Shown here: positions 7,101 through 12,693 of the stretch, piece by piece
How positions within the stretch are numbered: the stretch's first letter is position 1
How the letters are laid out: the number at the start of each line of letters is the position of its first letter
NCBI GenBank assembly: GCA_028281485.1
Contig: JANQJT010000185.1
Location: 1-15,782 of the forward strand
Reading direction: 5' to 3'
From: Phycisphaeraceae bacterium
Lineage (GTDB): Bacteria; Planctomycetota; Phycisphaerae; Phycisphaerales; Zrk34
Length of the DNA: 15,782 nucleotides
Program-made: the position numbers and the translations under genes
Notes under the pieces: model-generated
Told to the model about the DNA's origin: nothing
Database searches by the model: none
The model's input: only the letters and a program-made list of their open reading frames with translations

Positions 7101-7744
7101 CAGGCGGCCTCCTTCTTCGTCGGCTTGAGCTCGGCTAGGTAGCTCTCCAGCGAGGCCTTGCTGATCAGCAGGTAGCGGTGGTTCAGCAGGTCAAACGCGT
7201 TGATCTGACCGACCTGGCAGATGCTGACCGACTTGATGTTGCGGGCCGAGAGGATCGCGTTGGCGTCGTCCTGCTCGGCGGCGAACAGGCACTTGCGATC
7301 AATAGATAAGGCGCCAAGAAGCTTCGCGAACTCGCTCGTCTTCGGCGCCTTAAAGTCAAGACCGTCGACCACCTTGATCTCACCGTCCAGACACTTGCTC
7401 AGCAAGGCGTTGCGGTTGGCCAGGCGGCGCATCTTGGTGGGCATCGCCTGACGCCAGGACTTGGGCGTCTTGGCGAAGGCCACACCGCCGCCGCGTCGGA
7501 CGTTGGTGCGGACCTGGCCCATGCGGGCGTTGCCGGTGCCCTTCTGGCGGTAGAGTTTGCGGGTCGAACCTTCCTTCAGGCCACGGTCGCGGTTAGCGCT
7601 GTTGCCCTGACGGCGGTTGGCGTGCATGGTCACGTACGCCTGCTTCAGGAGAGCGGGGCGCACCTCACCACCGAGCAGCGTTTCGTCAAGGCTGACGCTG
7701 CCGGAGGCCGTACCATCCATTTTGTAGACCGGTATTTCGATCAT
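7100..7744 (-). CDS. rplD: 50S ribosomal protein L4
   Basis: L4 contributes an extended loop to the exit-tunnel constriction; in E. coli it also represses its own operon. The conserved protein starts at MIEIPVYKMDG (7744), giving 214 residues. KLYRQKGTGNARMGQVRT (63-80) followed by RRGGGVAFAKTPKSWRQAMP (84-103) is the tunnel loop, and VVDGLDFKAPKTSEFAKLL belongs to the globular domain. The frame stays open upstream to an ATG at 7807, but the extra 21 residues look non-conserved. AGGTGATC, a full match to the anti-Shine-Dalgarno, ends 6 nt before 7744, which decides the start. It has a one-base overlap with rplW. Confidence 0.96.
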   Translation of the reverse strand: MIEIPVYKMDGTASGSVSLDETLLGGEVRPALLKQAYVTMHANRRQGNSANRDRGLKEGSTRKLYRQKGTGNARMGQVRTNVRRGGGVAFAKTPKSWRQAMPTKMRRLANRNALLSKCLDGEIKVVDGLDFKAPKTSEFAKLLGALSIDRKCLFAAEQDDANAILSARNIKSVSICQVGQINAFDLLNHRYLLISKASLESYLAELKPTKKEAA

Positions 7745-7930
7745 CGCTTCGATCACCTGCCCCGAACCGTTCGGGACCCTTTCGCTGCCCTCGCCTAAGC
7801 CGCTCACAACTCCAGCCCGGCGGGGGCCAACTCGGTTTAATTGATCACCCGACAGTTGGGTGATGCGATTACTCTGTTGCGCCGTCGCAGTTTCGCTGCC
7901 CGCCGAGCGGGCCCCGCGTTGCGGGAGGAC
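7745..7930 (-). promoter_or_regulatory. Structured 186-nt spacer ahead of rplD, candidate RNA regulatory leader
   Basis: This is the longest spacer inside the ribosomal operon and it encodes no protein I can support. In the transcript it holds three perfect stem-loops. The first is GCCCGC/GCGGGC with a 3-nt loop (7898-7912). The second is ATCACCC/GGGTGAT with a 7-nt loop (7844-7864). The third is CCCGAA/TTCGGG with a 3-nt loop (7761-7775), ending 2 nt before the rplD Shine-Dalgarno. The 11-mer GGGCAGCGAAA occurs twice (7901-7891 and 7790-7780), and each copy is followed by GGTGATC. The 5-prime arm of the second hairpin (AUCACC) can also pair with the GGUGAU of the rplD Shine-Dalgarno, so two exclusive pairings exist. 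No run of U follows any hairpin, so a terminator is unlikely. Regulation is inferred. Confidence 0.35.
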
Positions 7931-8611
7931 TTACGACGCCTTGGCCAACTCGCCCTTACTCTTGTAGAGGCGCTTGGCGGGACGAATCTCCACCAGACCC
8001 TGGTTCGGACCGGGGATCGGCCCCTTGACCAGGATCAGGTTCTTATCGGTGTCGACCTGGATCACGTCGAGGCTGCGGGTGGTGACTCGCGTGTTGCCCA
8101 TGTGACCGGCCATCTTCTTGCCTTTTTTCGGGCCACCGACGCCACCGGTGTTCGAGCCGAACGCACAGATCGAACCGGGCGAGCGGTGCTTGCGTTCCAC
8201 GCCGTGGCTCGCGAGCTGACCCTTAAAATGCCAACGCTTCATGACGCCCTGGAAACCCTTACCCTTGCTGGTTCCCGTCACGTCTACAAACTTCAGTTCG
8301 GCGATGTCCGCCACGGTCAGGGTCTGGCCGAGCTCGTAAGACTCGAGCTCTTCTTCGGCGACCTTGAACTCGCGATGGAACCGCTGGGGTGCCGCGCCGG
8401 CCTTGGCGTCGTGGCCGATCTTGGCCATCGTCGAGCGGCGGGGCTTGATCTCATCGAAGCCGATCTGGACCGCGGCGTAGCCGTCGGTCTCGGGCGTCTT
8501 GATCTGTGTCACGACGCACGGGCCGGCTTCGATAATCGTGACCGGCACCTGTACACCGTCTTCGTTGTACAGGCGAGTCATACCGATCTTTTTGCCTAGC
8601 AGTGATGCCAC
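7931..8611 (-). CDS. rplC: 50S ribosomal protein L3 with enlarged tip loop
   Basis: L3 initiates 50S assembly, and a finger of it reaches the peptidyl transferase centre. The 226 residues start at a GTG codon (8611) with GGAGG 6 nt upstream, reading MASLLGKKIGMTRLYNEDG. Family signatures are VDVTGTSKGKGFQGVMKRWHFKG (109-131), SHGVERKHRSPGSI (135-148) and GKKMAGHMGNTRVTTRSLDVIQVD (164-187). Between PGSI and GKKM there are 15 residues (149-163: CAFGSNTGGVGGPKK), against 11 in E. coli L3 (GQNQTPGKVFK) as I remember it. This segment is the tip of the finger. The rest is ordinary. A 110-nt spacer separates it from rpsJ. Confidence 0.97.
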   Translation of the reverse strand: MASLLGKKIGMTRLYNEDGVQVPVTIIEAGPCVVTQIKTPETDGYAAVQIGFDEIKPRRSTMAKIGHDAKAGAAPQRFHREFKVAEEELESYELGQTLTVADIAELKFVDVTGTSKGKGFQGVMKRWHFKGQLASHGVERKHRSPGSICAFGSNTGGVGGPKKGKKMAGHMGNTRVTTRSLDVIQVDTDKNLILVKGPIPGPNQGLVEIRPAKRLYKSKGELAKAS

Positions 8612-8703
8612 CGTAAACCTCCAGGGGCGACTTTCGCCGGTTCGTGCGTTGAAGCAGAGGAACGCAGCCCCGTTTGATTCTTTAGAATCCTGTACCTGTC
8701 AAA

Positions 8704-8717
8704 GCGGCCTGGGCCGC
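8704..8717 (-). promoter_or_regulatory. GC-rich hairpin just after the rpsJ stop codon
   Basis: The transcript reads GCGGCCCAGGCCGC starting 4 nt after the rpsJ stop codon. It can form 5 GC pairs around a 4-nt loop and is followed by UUUG. Three U residues are too few for a standard intrinsic terminator, but partial attenuation or an RNA-processing or stability role between rpsJ and rplC is possible. A 14-nt palindrome (GATTCTTTAGAATC, 8676-8689) lies in the same 110-nt spacer. Function is not shown by the sequence. Confidence 0.35.
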
Positions 8718-8721
8718 GATT

Positions 8722-9036
8722 TTACGCCTTGATCTTGACGAACACGCCGGCCGGTACCACGAGGCGGTTGAGGGCCTCGACCGTGCGGGCGTTGGGCTCG
8801 TAGATGTCGATGATCCGCTTGTGGGTACGGATCTCAAATTGCTCACGGCTCTTCTTATCGATGTGCGGACCACGGAGCACCGTGTACCGTTCGATGCGCG
8901 TCGGCAGGGGAATCGGGCCGCTGACCACGACGTTGGTGCGCTTGGCGTGATCGACGATCTCCTTCGCCGACACGTCCAGTGCCTGGTGGTCATACGCTTC
9001 CATGCGGATCCGAATCTTGTTATCTGCCTTAGCCAT
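8722..9036 (-). CDS. rpsJ: 30S ribosomal protein S10, first gene of the operon
   Basis: S10 is a 30S head protein and, as NusE, a partner of NusB and NusG in transcription antitermination and coupling. The 104 residues read MAKADNKIRIRMEAYDHQALDVSAKEIVDHAKRT. The signature SGPIPLPTRIERYTVLRGPHIDKKSREQFEIRTHKRIIDI follows at 39-78, and the end is VPAGVFVKIKA. AGAGGTTGATC precedes the ATG at 9036. It is about 85 nt downstream of the predicted transcription start and is the first gene of the cluster. No tuf, fusA, rpsG or rpsL lies upstream. Confidence 0.97.
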   Translation of the reverse strand: MAKADNKIRIRMEAYDHQALDVSAKEIVDHAKRTNVVVSGPIPLPTRIERYTVLRGPHIDKKSREQFEIRTHKRIIDIYEPNARTVEALNRLVVPAGVFVKIKA

Positions 9037-9087
9037 TGAGCGATCAACCTCTACGCGTTCGTCTTCACTTTCTGTCCAACCCAGTCG

Positions 9088-9100
9088 GAACCGAGGGTTC
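9088..9100 (-). promoter_or_regulatory. Stem-loop in the 5-prime leader of the S10 operon
   Basis: Within the roughly 85-nt untranslated leader the transcript can form GAACC-CUC-GGUUC (5 pairs, 3-nt loop), extendable past one mismatch by a C-G pair. The same CCGAAC and GGTTC elements recur in the hairpin just before rplD (7761-7775). In E. coli, L4 represses by binding the S10 leader, but this leader is much shorter and not recognisably the same, so any L4 role is inference. Confidence 0.3.
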
Positions 9101-9105
9101 GGCTG

Positions 9106-9126
9106 CTCCGCTGAGTCAAAGCGGAG
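9106..9126. promoter_or_regulatory. 7-bp dyad overlapping the predicted S10 transcription start
   Basis: CTCCGCT and AGCGGAG form a perfect 7-bp inverted repeat around a 7-nt centre (GAGTCAA). The right arm ends 2 bp from the -10 hexamer, so the predicted start near 9121 falls inside the dyad. It could be an operator, or a hairpin at the extreme 5-prime end of the mRNA if transcription starts a few bases early. Confidence 0.35.
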
Positions 9127-9127
9127 T

Positions 9128-9155
9128 AGTATAAGTCTCGTTAAAACCCTGTCAA
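9128..9155 (-). promoter_or_regulatory. Sigma70-type promoter of the S10-spc operon
   Basis: On the minus strand, TTGACA (9155-9150, perfect -35) is followed by a 16-bp spacer and TATACT (9133-9128, five of six -10 bases). It is the best promoter match I found and lies about 90 bp upstream of rpsJ in the correct orientation. Predicted start is near 9121. One strong promoter for a 19-gene operon fits the expected high demand. Confidence 0.82.
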
Positions 9156-9353
9156 CGGGCCAAAGAACGAATTCTCAACCATTTCCCAAGCAACCACCGG
9201 AATCTCTCCAGCGACACAAAATGGGCGTTTCTTGGTCAAAATCGGCGATTTGTCCGCCTCCGCCCTGCCTCCGACCAAAACAGACCCGATCCAACATCAC
9301 CACCCAATCATCTTTAAGCTTCTAGAAATAATCCACTTAAGAGAATTGACGCG
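9156..9353. other. Non-coding stretch between the S10 promoter and the Bfd-like gene
   Basis: I see no supportable gene here. The segment is more AT-rich than its surroundings, especially 9296-9350. It contains a perfect 13-bp palindrome (AAATCG-G-CGATTT, 9239-9251), about 84 bp upstream of the S10 -35 element, and the closely spaced direct repeats CGCCTCCG and TGCCTCCG (9256-9273). Next to the Bfd-like stop, TTAAG and CTTAA (about 9314-9344) could pair weakly, but there is no U tract, so I do not call a terminator. Confidence 0.5.
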
Positions 9354-9623
9354 TCATCCCTCTTCACGCTGGCCCGTCTTGCGGTACTCCACACGCTGCT
9401 TGGCGTACTGTTCCGGGCTGAGGGGCAGGTCCGGCTCAGATACCCCCTCAGCCACCTGTTTATGCAACTCCTTGAGAAACGGCACGCACCACCCGCACCC
9501 GGTCCCCGCGGACAAGCACTCGCTGATCAGCGACGCAACGGGCGGCTTCTCCCGCTGACAGTAGCGCACGATCTTCCGCTTGCTGACATGGAAACAAAGG
9601 CAGACCGCGTCGTCGTCTTTCAT
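9354..9623 (-). CDS. Bfd-like [2Fe-2S]-binding protein
   Basis: The 89-residue product has a bacterioferritin-associated ferredoxin-type [2Fe-2S] domain. Cysteines C8 and C10 form CxC (VCLCFHVS), and C43 and C46 form CxxC (GTGCGWC), with 32 residues between C10 and C43, the expected Bfd spacing. C22 and C36 are additional. E. coli Bfd passes electrons to bacterioferritin to release stored iron, but no bacterioferritin gene is in view, so the partner is unknown. A charged 40-residue tail follows the domain. MKDDD at 9623 is the most likely start; ATGs at 9632 and 9704 are in frame but add non-conserved sequence. TATAAT lies 7 bp before 9623, so the message might be nearly leaderless. It is divergent from tpx. 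Confidence 0.82.
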   Translation of the reverse strand: MKDDDAVCLCFHVSKRKIVRYCQREKPPVASLISECLSAGTGCGWCVPFLKELHKQVAEGVSEPDLPLSPEQYAKQRVEYRKTGQREEG

Positions 9624-9732
9624 GCCACCCATTATAGGTGAAGCGGCGTAAAAGTCCGGGTAACGTATGCCCCCGGAAAAGCATCGTATATCCCACGTTA
9701 TCAATCAGCCCCTATCACCCGGAGATATAATC

Positions 9733-10248
9733 ATGACTCAGACCACCGGCGCCGTGACCTTCAAGGGCAACCCCATGACGCTGACCGGCACCCCCCTGAC
9801 CGTCGGCCAGCCCGCGCCCGAGTTCAACCTGACCGCTTCGGACATGTCCGCCAAGACGCTGGCTGACTACGCCGGCAAGGTGATCATCCTCTCGACCGTG
9901 CCCTCGCTGGACACGCCCGTCTGTCAGGTGCAGACCTCGCGGTTCAACCAGGAAGCCGGCGCGCTGGGTGACGACGTGGTGATCCTCACCGTCAGCGTCG
10001 ACCTGCCGTTCGCTCAGAAGCGCTGGTGCGGCGCTAACGAGGGCAACTGCGTCGAGCTGCTCAGCGACTACAAGGACCACAACTTCATGAACGCCTACGG
10101 CCTGCGGGTCGAAGAGCTCGGCCTGATCGCCCGTTCGGTCAGCGTCATCGACAAGGAAGGCAACCTGACCTACCACGAGCTGGTTGGTGAGATCGCCGAC
10201 GAGCCGAAATACGACGCGGTACTGGAAGCGGCCAAGGCTGCGCTGTAA
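9733..10248 (+). CDS. tpx: Thiol peroxidase (atypical 2-Cys peroxiredoxin, Tpx family)
   Basis: Tpx reduces hydrogen peroxide and organic hydroperoxides using thioredoxin. The 171-residue product begins MTQTTGAVTFKGNPMTLTG and has the peroxidatic site VPSLDTPVCQVQTSRF, with C64 as peroxidatic cysteine. The resolving cysteine is C99 in DLPFAQKRWCGA, matching C61 and C95 of E. coli Tpx. R135 in LIARSVSVID is the conserved active-site-supporting arginine. C106 is an additional cysteine. The start at 9733 is set by GGAG 8 nt upstream; an earlier in-frame ATG at 9667 adds non-conserved residues. A strong terminator begins 26 nt after the stop. Its divergence from a Bfd-like gene groups two redox or iron functions. 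Confidence 0.95.
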   Translation: MTQTTGAVTFKGNPMTLTGTPLTVGQPAPEFNLTASDMSAKTLADYAGKVIILSTVPSLDTPVCQVQTSRFNQEAGALGDDVVILTVSVDLPFAQKRWCGANEGNCVELLSDYKDHNFMNAYGLRVEELGLIARSVSVIDKEGNLTYHELVGEIADEPKYDAVLEAAKAAL

Positions 10249-10274
10249 GACATCGCTTATACAACGATGACACG

Positions 10275-10306
10275 CCGATCCGATGTATAATCGGGTCGGT
10301 TTTTTT
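10275..10306 (+). terminator. Intrinsic terminator of tpx
   Basis: CCGATCCGA (10275-10283) pairs with TCGGGTCGG (10291-10299), 9 bp with one G-U pair, around the 7-nt loop TGTATAA. Seven T residues follow (10300-10306). The T tract ends directly against the ATG of the next gene at 10307. The loop and first base of the right arm also spell TATAAT (10286-10291), a perfect -10 hexamer, though no good -35 lies 16-18 bp upstream. Confidence 0.85.
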
Positions 10307-11182
10307 ATGGGAAACAAGCCAGACCATGCGAAGCGTAAGCCGACCCTGCGACACCGCGTTGGGCAGGTCGTGCGCGTCGTTTTGCTGGTGTATCTGGTGT
10401 TGCTTCTCGTTGCGAGTGCGATACAGAGACGGGTTGTCTTCCCGACCGACATGATCGATGTGCCCGCTGCGCTGCCGCCATTCGAGCGATACGGCATCGA
10501 GCCGCTGGAGATACCGATTGAAGGCGGCGGACGTGTTGAGGCCTGGCTGGCGCAAGGCGAAGGCACGAGCGCAGACCGGCCCGGTCCGCTGGTGATCTTC
10601 GCGCACGGCAACGCGGAACTGATCGACAACTGGGCATTTGACTTCAAGACGCTGACGGAGCGCGGCGTCAACGTATTGCTCGTGGAATACCGCGGCTACG
10701 GTCGCAGCGACGGCAGCCCCAGCGAAAAAGGCATCGTGACCGACTTCACCGCCGCCTATGACAAGGTCACGGCGCGCGACGAAATCGACAGCAAGCGCGT
10801 CGTGTTCTTCGGCCGCAGCATCGGGACGGGCGTGGCCTGCTCGCTGGCACGCCACCGCAAACCCAACGCAATCATCCTCGCCTCGCCGATGCGGTCGATC
10901 CCTTCGATTGCATCGAAAATGCTTGTCCCCCGGTTCATCATCAAAGACAAGTTCGACAACGAAGATTTCCTTGAGACCTACGACGGCCCGGTGCTGATCC
11001 TTCACGGCAAGGAAGACCGCATCATACCCTACGACCACGGCGACAAGCTGCACCGAGTCACACCCAACAGCCGACTTGTCTCGTTCGTCGACACCGGCCA
11101 CAACGACATGCCCACCTATTCCGAGGAGTTTTGGAATCCCATCGTCGAGTTTCTTATCGAGACGGGGCTGATTGTCGAATAG
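10307..11182 (+). CDS. Membrane-anchored alpha/beta hydrolase (serine hydrolase)
   Basis: The product has 291 residues. A basic N-terminus (KPDHAKRKPTLRHR) leads into one hydrophobic segment (about 21-38, VVRVVLLVYLVLLLVASA), predicting a signal anchor with the catalytic domain outside. The alpha/beta hydrolase fold shows FAHGNAE (98-104, oxyanion side), YRGYGRSDGSPSE, the nucleophile elbow GRSIGTG (S171), the acid in HGKEDRIIP (D237) and the base in DTGHND (H265). This resembles the ABHD13/Bem46 group. Substrate is unknown; esterase, thioesterase or acyl-protein activity would all fit. The start is uncertain: 10307 has no Shine-Dalgarno and follows the terminator T tract, and an ATG at 10283 lies within the terminator hairpin. 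Its stop is 2 bp from the convergent CxxC gene. Confidence 0.88.
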   Translation: MGNKPDHAKRKPTLRHRVGQVVRVVLLVYLVLLLVASAIQRRVVFPTDMIDVPAALPPFERYGIEPLEIPIEGGGRVEAWLAQGEGTSADRPGPLVIFAHGNAELIDNWAFDFKTLTERGVNVLLVEYRGYGRSDGSPSEKGIVTDFTAAYDKVTARDEIDSKRVVFFGRSIGTGVACSLARHRKPNAIILASPMRSIPSIASKMLVPRFIIKDKFDNEDFLETYDGPVLILHGKEDRIIPYDHGDKLHRVTPNSRLVSFVDTGHNDMPTYSEEFWNPIVEFLIETGLIVE

Positions 11183-11184
11183 CC

Positions 11185-11535
11185 CTATCGCCACTTCTTG
11201 GTCGGGTCGATTCGGCGTTCCCATTCGGTGTCTTTGTCACGCGCGAAGGTGCGGTCGGCCTGCTGTAGGCAATCCCAACAAATGACCGCGTCGGGGTTGG
11301 CATTGGCGGGGCGCTCGATGGGCGCGTAACACTTCTGGCCCGCGTCGTAGTCCTGACGACACATCGTGCACATGAAGCCTTCGGTTGCGTCTTTCGCCTC
11401 GTCGATCGCGCGTGCGAGACAGTTGAGACAGAGGATCGAGCCCTTGTGGCCCTCGATCATGGGGATTTCCATGTCCCAGTCGGTGCCGCAGAAATCGCAG
11501 GCGAGCACAACGCCTTCGGGGGTTTGTCTTTGCAT
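11185..11535 (-). CDS. Small protein with a duplicated double-CxxC (zinc-binding) module
   Basis: I do not recognise a named family. The 116 residues hold nine cysteines, eight of them in four CxxC pairs: C13-C16, C36-C39, C56-C59 and C86-C89. Two halves align: ACDFCGTDWD with MCTMCRQDYD, and SILCLNCLARAIDEA with AVICWDCLQQADRTF. This indicates an internal duplication of a zinc-ribbon or treble-clef-like unit, each likely to hold one zinc. There is no signal peptide or membrane segment, so it should be cytoplasmic. The start at 11535 is 2 nt after the glycosidase stop; an in-frame ATG at 11634 would overlap that gene by nearly 100 nt. Co-translation with the glycosidase is likely, but a functional link is not shown. 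Confidence 0.75.
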   Translation of the reverse strand: MQRQTPEGVVLACDFCGTDWDMEIPMIEGHKGSILCLNCLARAIDEAKDATEGFMCTMCRQDYDAGQKCYAPIERPANANPDAVICWDCLQQADRTFARDKDTEWERRIDPTKKWR

Positions 11536-11537
11536 GG

Positions 11538-12629
11538 TTACTCTTTCAGCCAATCGGTCAGCACATCGTAGGCGGGTTTGCCGCGGACACCGTACGACTT
11601 GTCGTACGCGTCGCCGGTCTTGTGTACGTCCCACTCGTAGAAATAAACGCCGGCGATCGGCGCGTCTTCTGTTCGCAGCAGATCACCCCACGCAGCCAGG
11701 AACGCCTCGTAGCCGCGCCGTTGCGCGGCGGGGTCGGCCGGGTCTTCGGTGTCGGCGATGTAGTTCCACGGGTCTTTCAGCGCCCACGGCAGCGCGGGGT
11801 AGCCGATCTCGGTGAACACCACGCGCCGATCCGCCTTGTCGGCGAACGCGAGCACCTGCCCGCGGATCTGGTGCCACCGCTTGGCGATCGCGTCATCCGG
11901 GGCGTCGGCATTGTCGACGATCGTCCAGTAGCCGTTGATGCCGATGCGGTCGAGCCGATCCCAGAACGTCGGCACGTGGTAGTGATCCCAGTTGGTCGAG
12001 TACATCAGGCGACCGGGGTATCGCTTGCGCACCTTCTCAATCAACGCGCGCCAACGGTCGGTCTGTTTCTCGGTGGAGAGCAGCTCGCTGCCGACCGATA
12101 GCATGGCCACATCGGTGCGCTCGGCGATGTTTGCGTACCGCAACATCTGCTCGGTGTAGCCGGCCCACCAGGCGTCCCAATCGTCGGGCAGCAGCTTGCC
12201 GCGCCACTCGTTGTCGCGCGGCTCGGCGAGCAACACGATGGGCATCAGGTGCACGGTCATGCCGCGCCGCTGGGCATGTAGCAGGATCGTCTCGAGCTGC
12301 GCATCGGTCGGACAACGCTCGGGCGGGCGCGACAGCTCGGTCGATGCACCGTGCGTCTGGTACATGGGGGTGAGGACCTGCACGGCGTCGCATCCCATCG
12401 CGGCGACGGCGTCGATCGCGTCGGTGTAAATCGTAATGTCGTGAACGGAGTGCACGCCGATCGAAAAACCCACGAACGCGCGCGACGCGGGGTCTTGTGG
12501 GGGAGGCGCCTGCGCGGCGGCGGTCGCTTCGGGCGGCGTGCCGTTTTGCAGCGCCACGACCAAACCCGCGCCGTAGAAAACAGCCGCGGCCAGCAGGACC
12601 AACATCGACATGGAACGAGCAAACGACAC
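11538..12629 (-). CDS. Membrane-anchored GH113-like glycoside hydrolase
   Basis: The 363-residue product has an N-terminal hydrophobic segment (about 7-27, MSMLVLLAAAVFYGAGLVVAL) with no lipobox, then a Pro/Ala-rich linker (30-48). A TIM-barrel-like domain follows. It begins GFSIGVHSVHDITIYTDAIDAVAAMGCDAVQVL and contains MLSVGSELLSTE (E182, probable acid/base) and VVFTEIGYPALP (E274, probable nucleophile), then GVYFYEWDVHK (W333) and a final GKPAYDVL. This layout is that of GH113 and related TIM-barrel glycosidases; known GH113 members include beta-mannanases, but the substrate here is inferred at best. The start is a GTG at 12629 without a clear Shine-Dalgarno; ATGs at 12611 and 12605 are alternatives. 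It is divergent from the lpxB-like gene by 64 bp. Confidence 0.78.
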   Translation of the reverse strand: MSFARSMSMLVLLAAAVFYGAGLVVALQNGTPPEATAAAQAPPPQDPASRAFVGFSIGVHSVHDITIYTDAIDAVAAMGCDAVQVLTPMYQTHGASTELSRPPERCPTDAQLETILLHAQRRGMTVHLMPIVLLAEPRDNEWRGKLLPDDWDAWWAGYTEQMLRYANIAERTDVAMLSVGSELLSTEKQTDRWRALIEKVRKRYPGRLMYSTNWDHYHVPTFWDRLDRIGINGYWTIVDNADAPDDAIAKRWHQIRGQVLAFADKADRRVVFTEIGYPALPWALKDPWNYIADTEDPADPAAQRRGYEAFLAAWGDLLRTEDAPIAGVYFYEWDVHKTGDAYDKSYGVRGKPAYDVLTDWLKE

Positions 12630-12693
12630 GCGTTCATGTTACGCCAACGCGGCGCGTTTGACAGCGGATACCCCGTGCGGGGAAAGTGATCGC

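Noticed and set aside
6075..7142. Long open frame on the plus strand, 355 codons
   Set aside because: It is antisense to rplB and rplW, with no family resemblance and no ribosome-binding site.
7745..7807. N-terminal extension of L4 to the ATG at 7807
   Set aside because: The extra 21 residues are not L4-like, and an 8-base Shine-Dalgarno match directly precedes the start at 7744.
10145..11224. Open frame on the minus strand, 359 codons
   Set aside because: It is antisense to the well-supported hydrolase gene and the end of tpx, with no recognisable domain.
12671..12682. CCCCGTGCGGGG hairpin before the lpxB-like gene
   Set aside because: Only 4 pairs and no U tract. It lies upstream of a start codon in a divergent spacer, so it is neither a terminator nor clearly regulatory.
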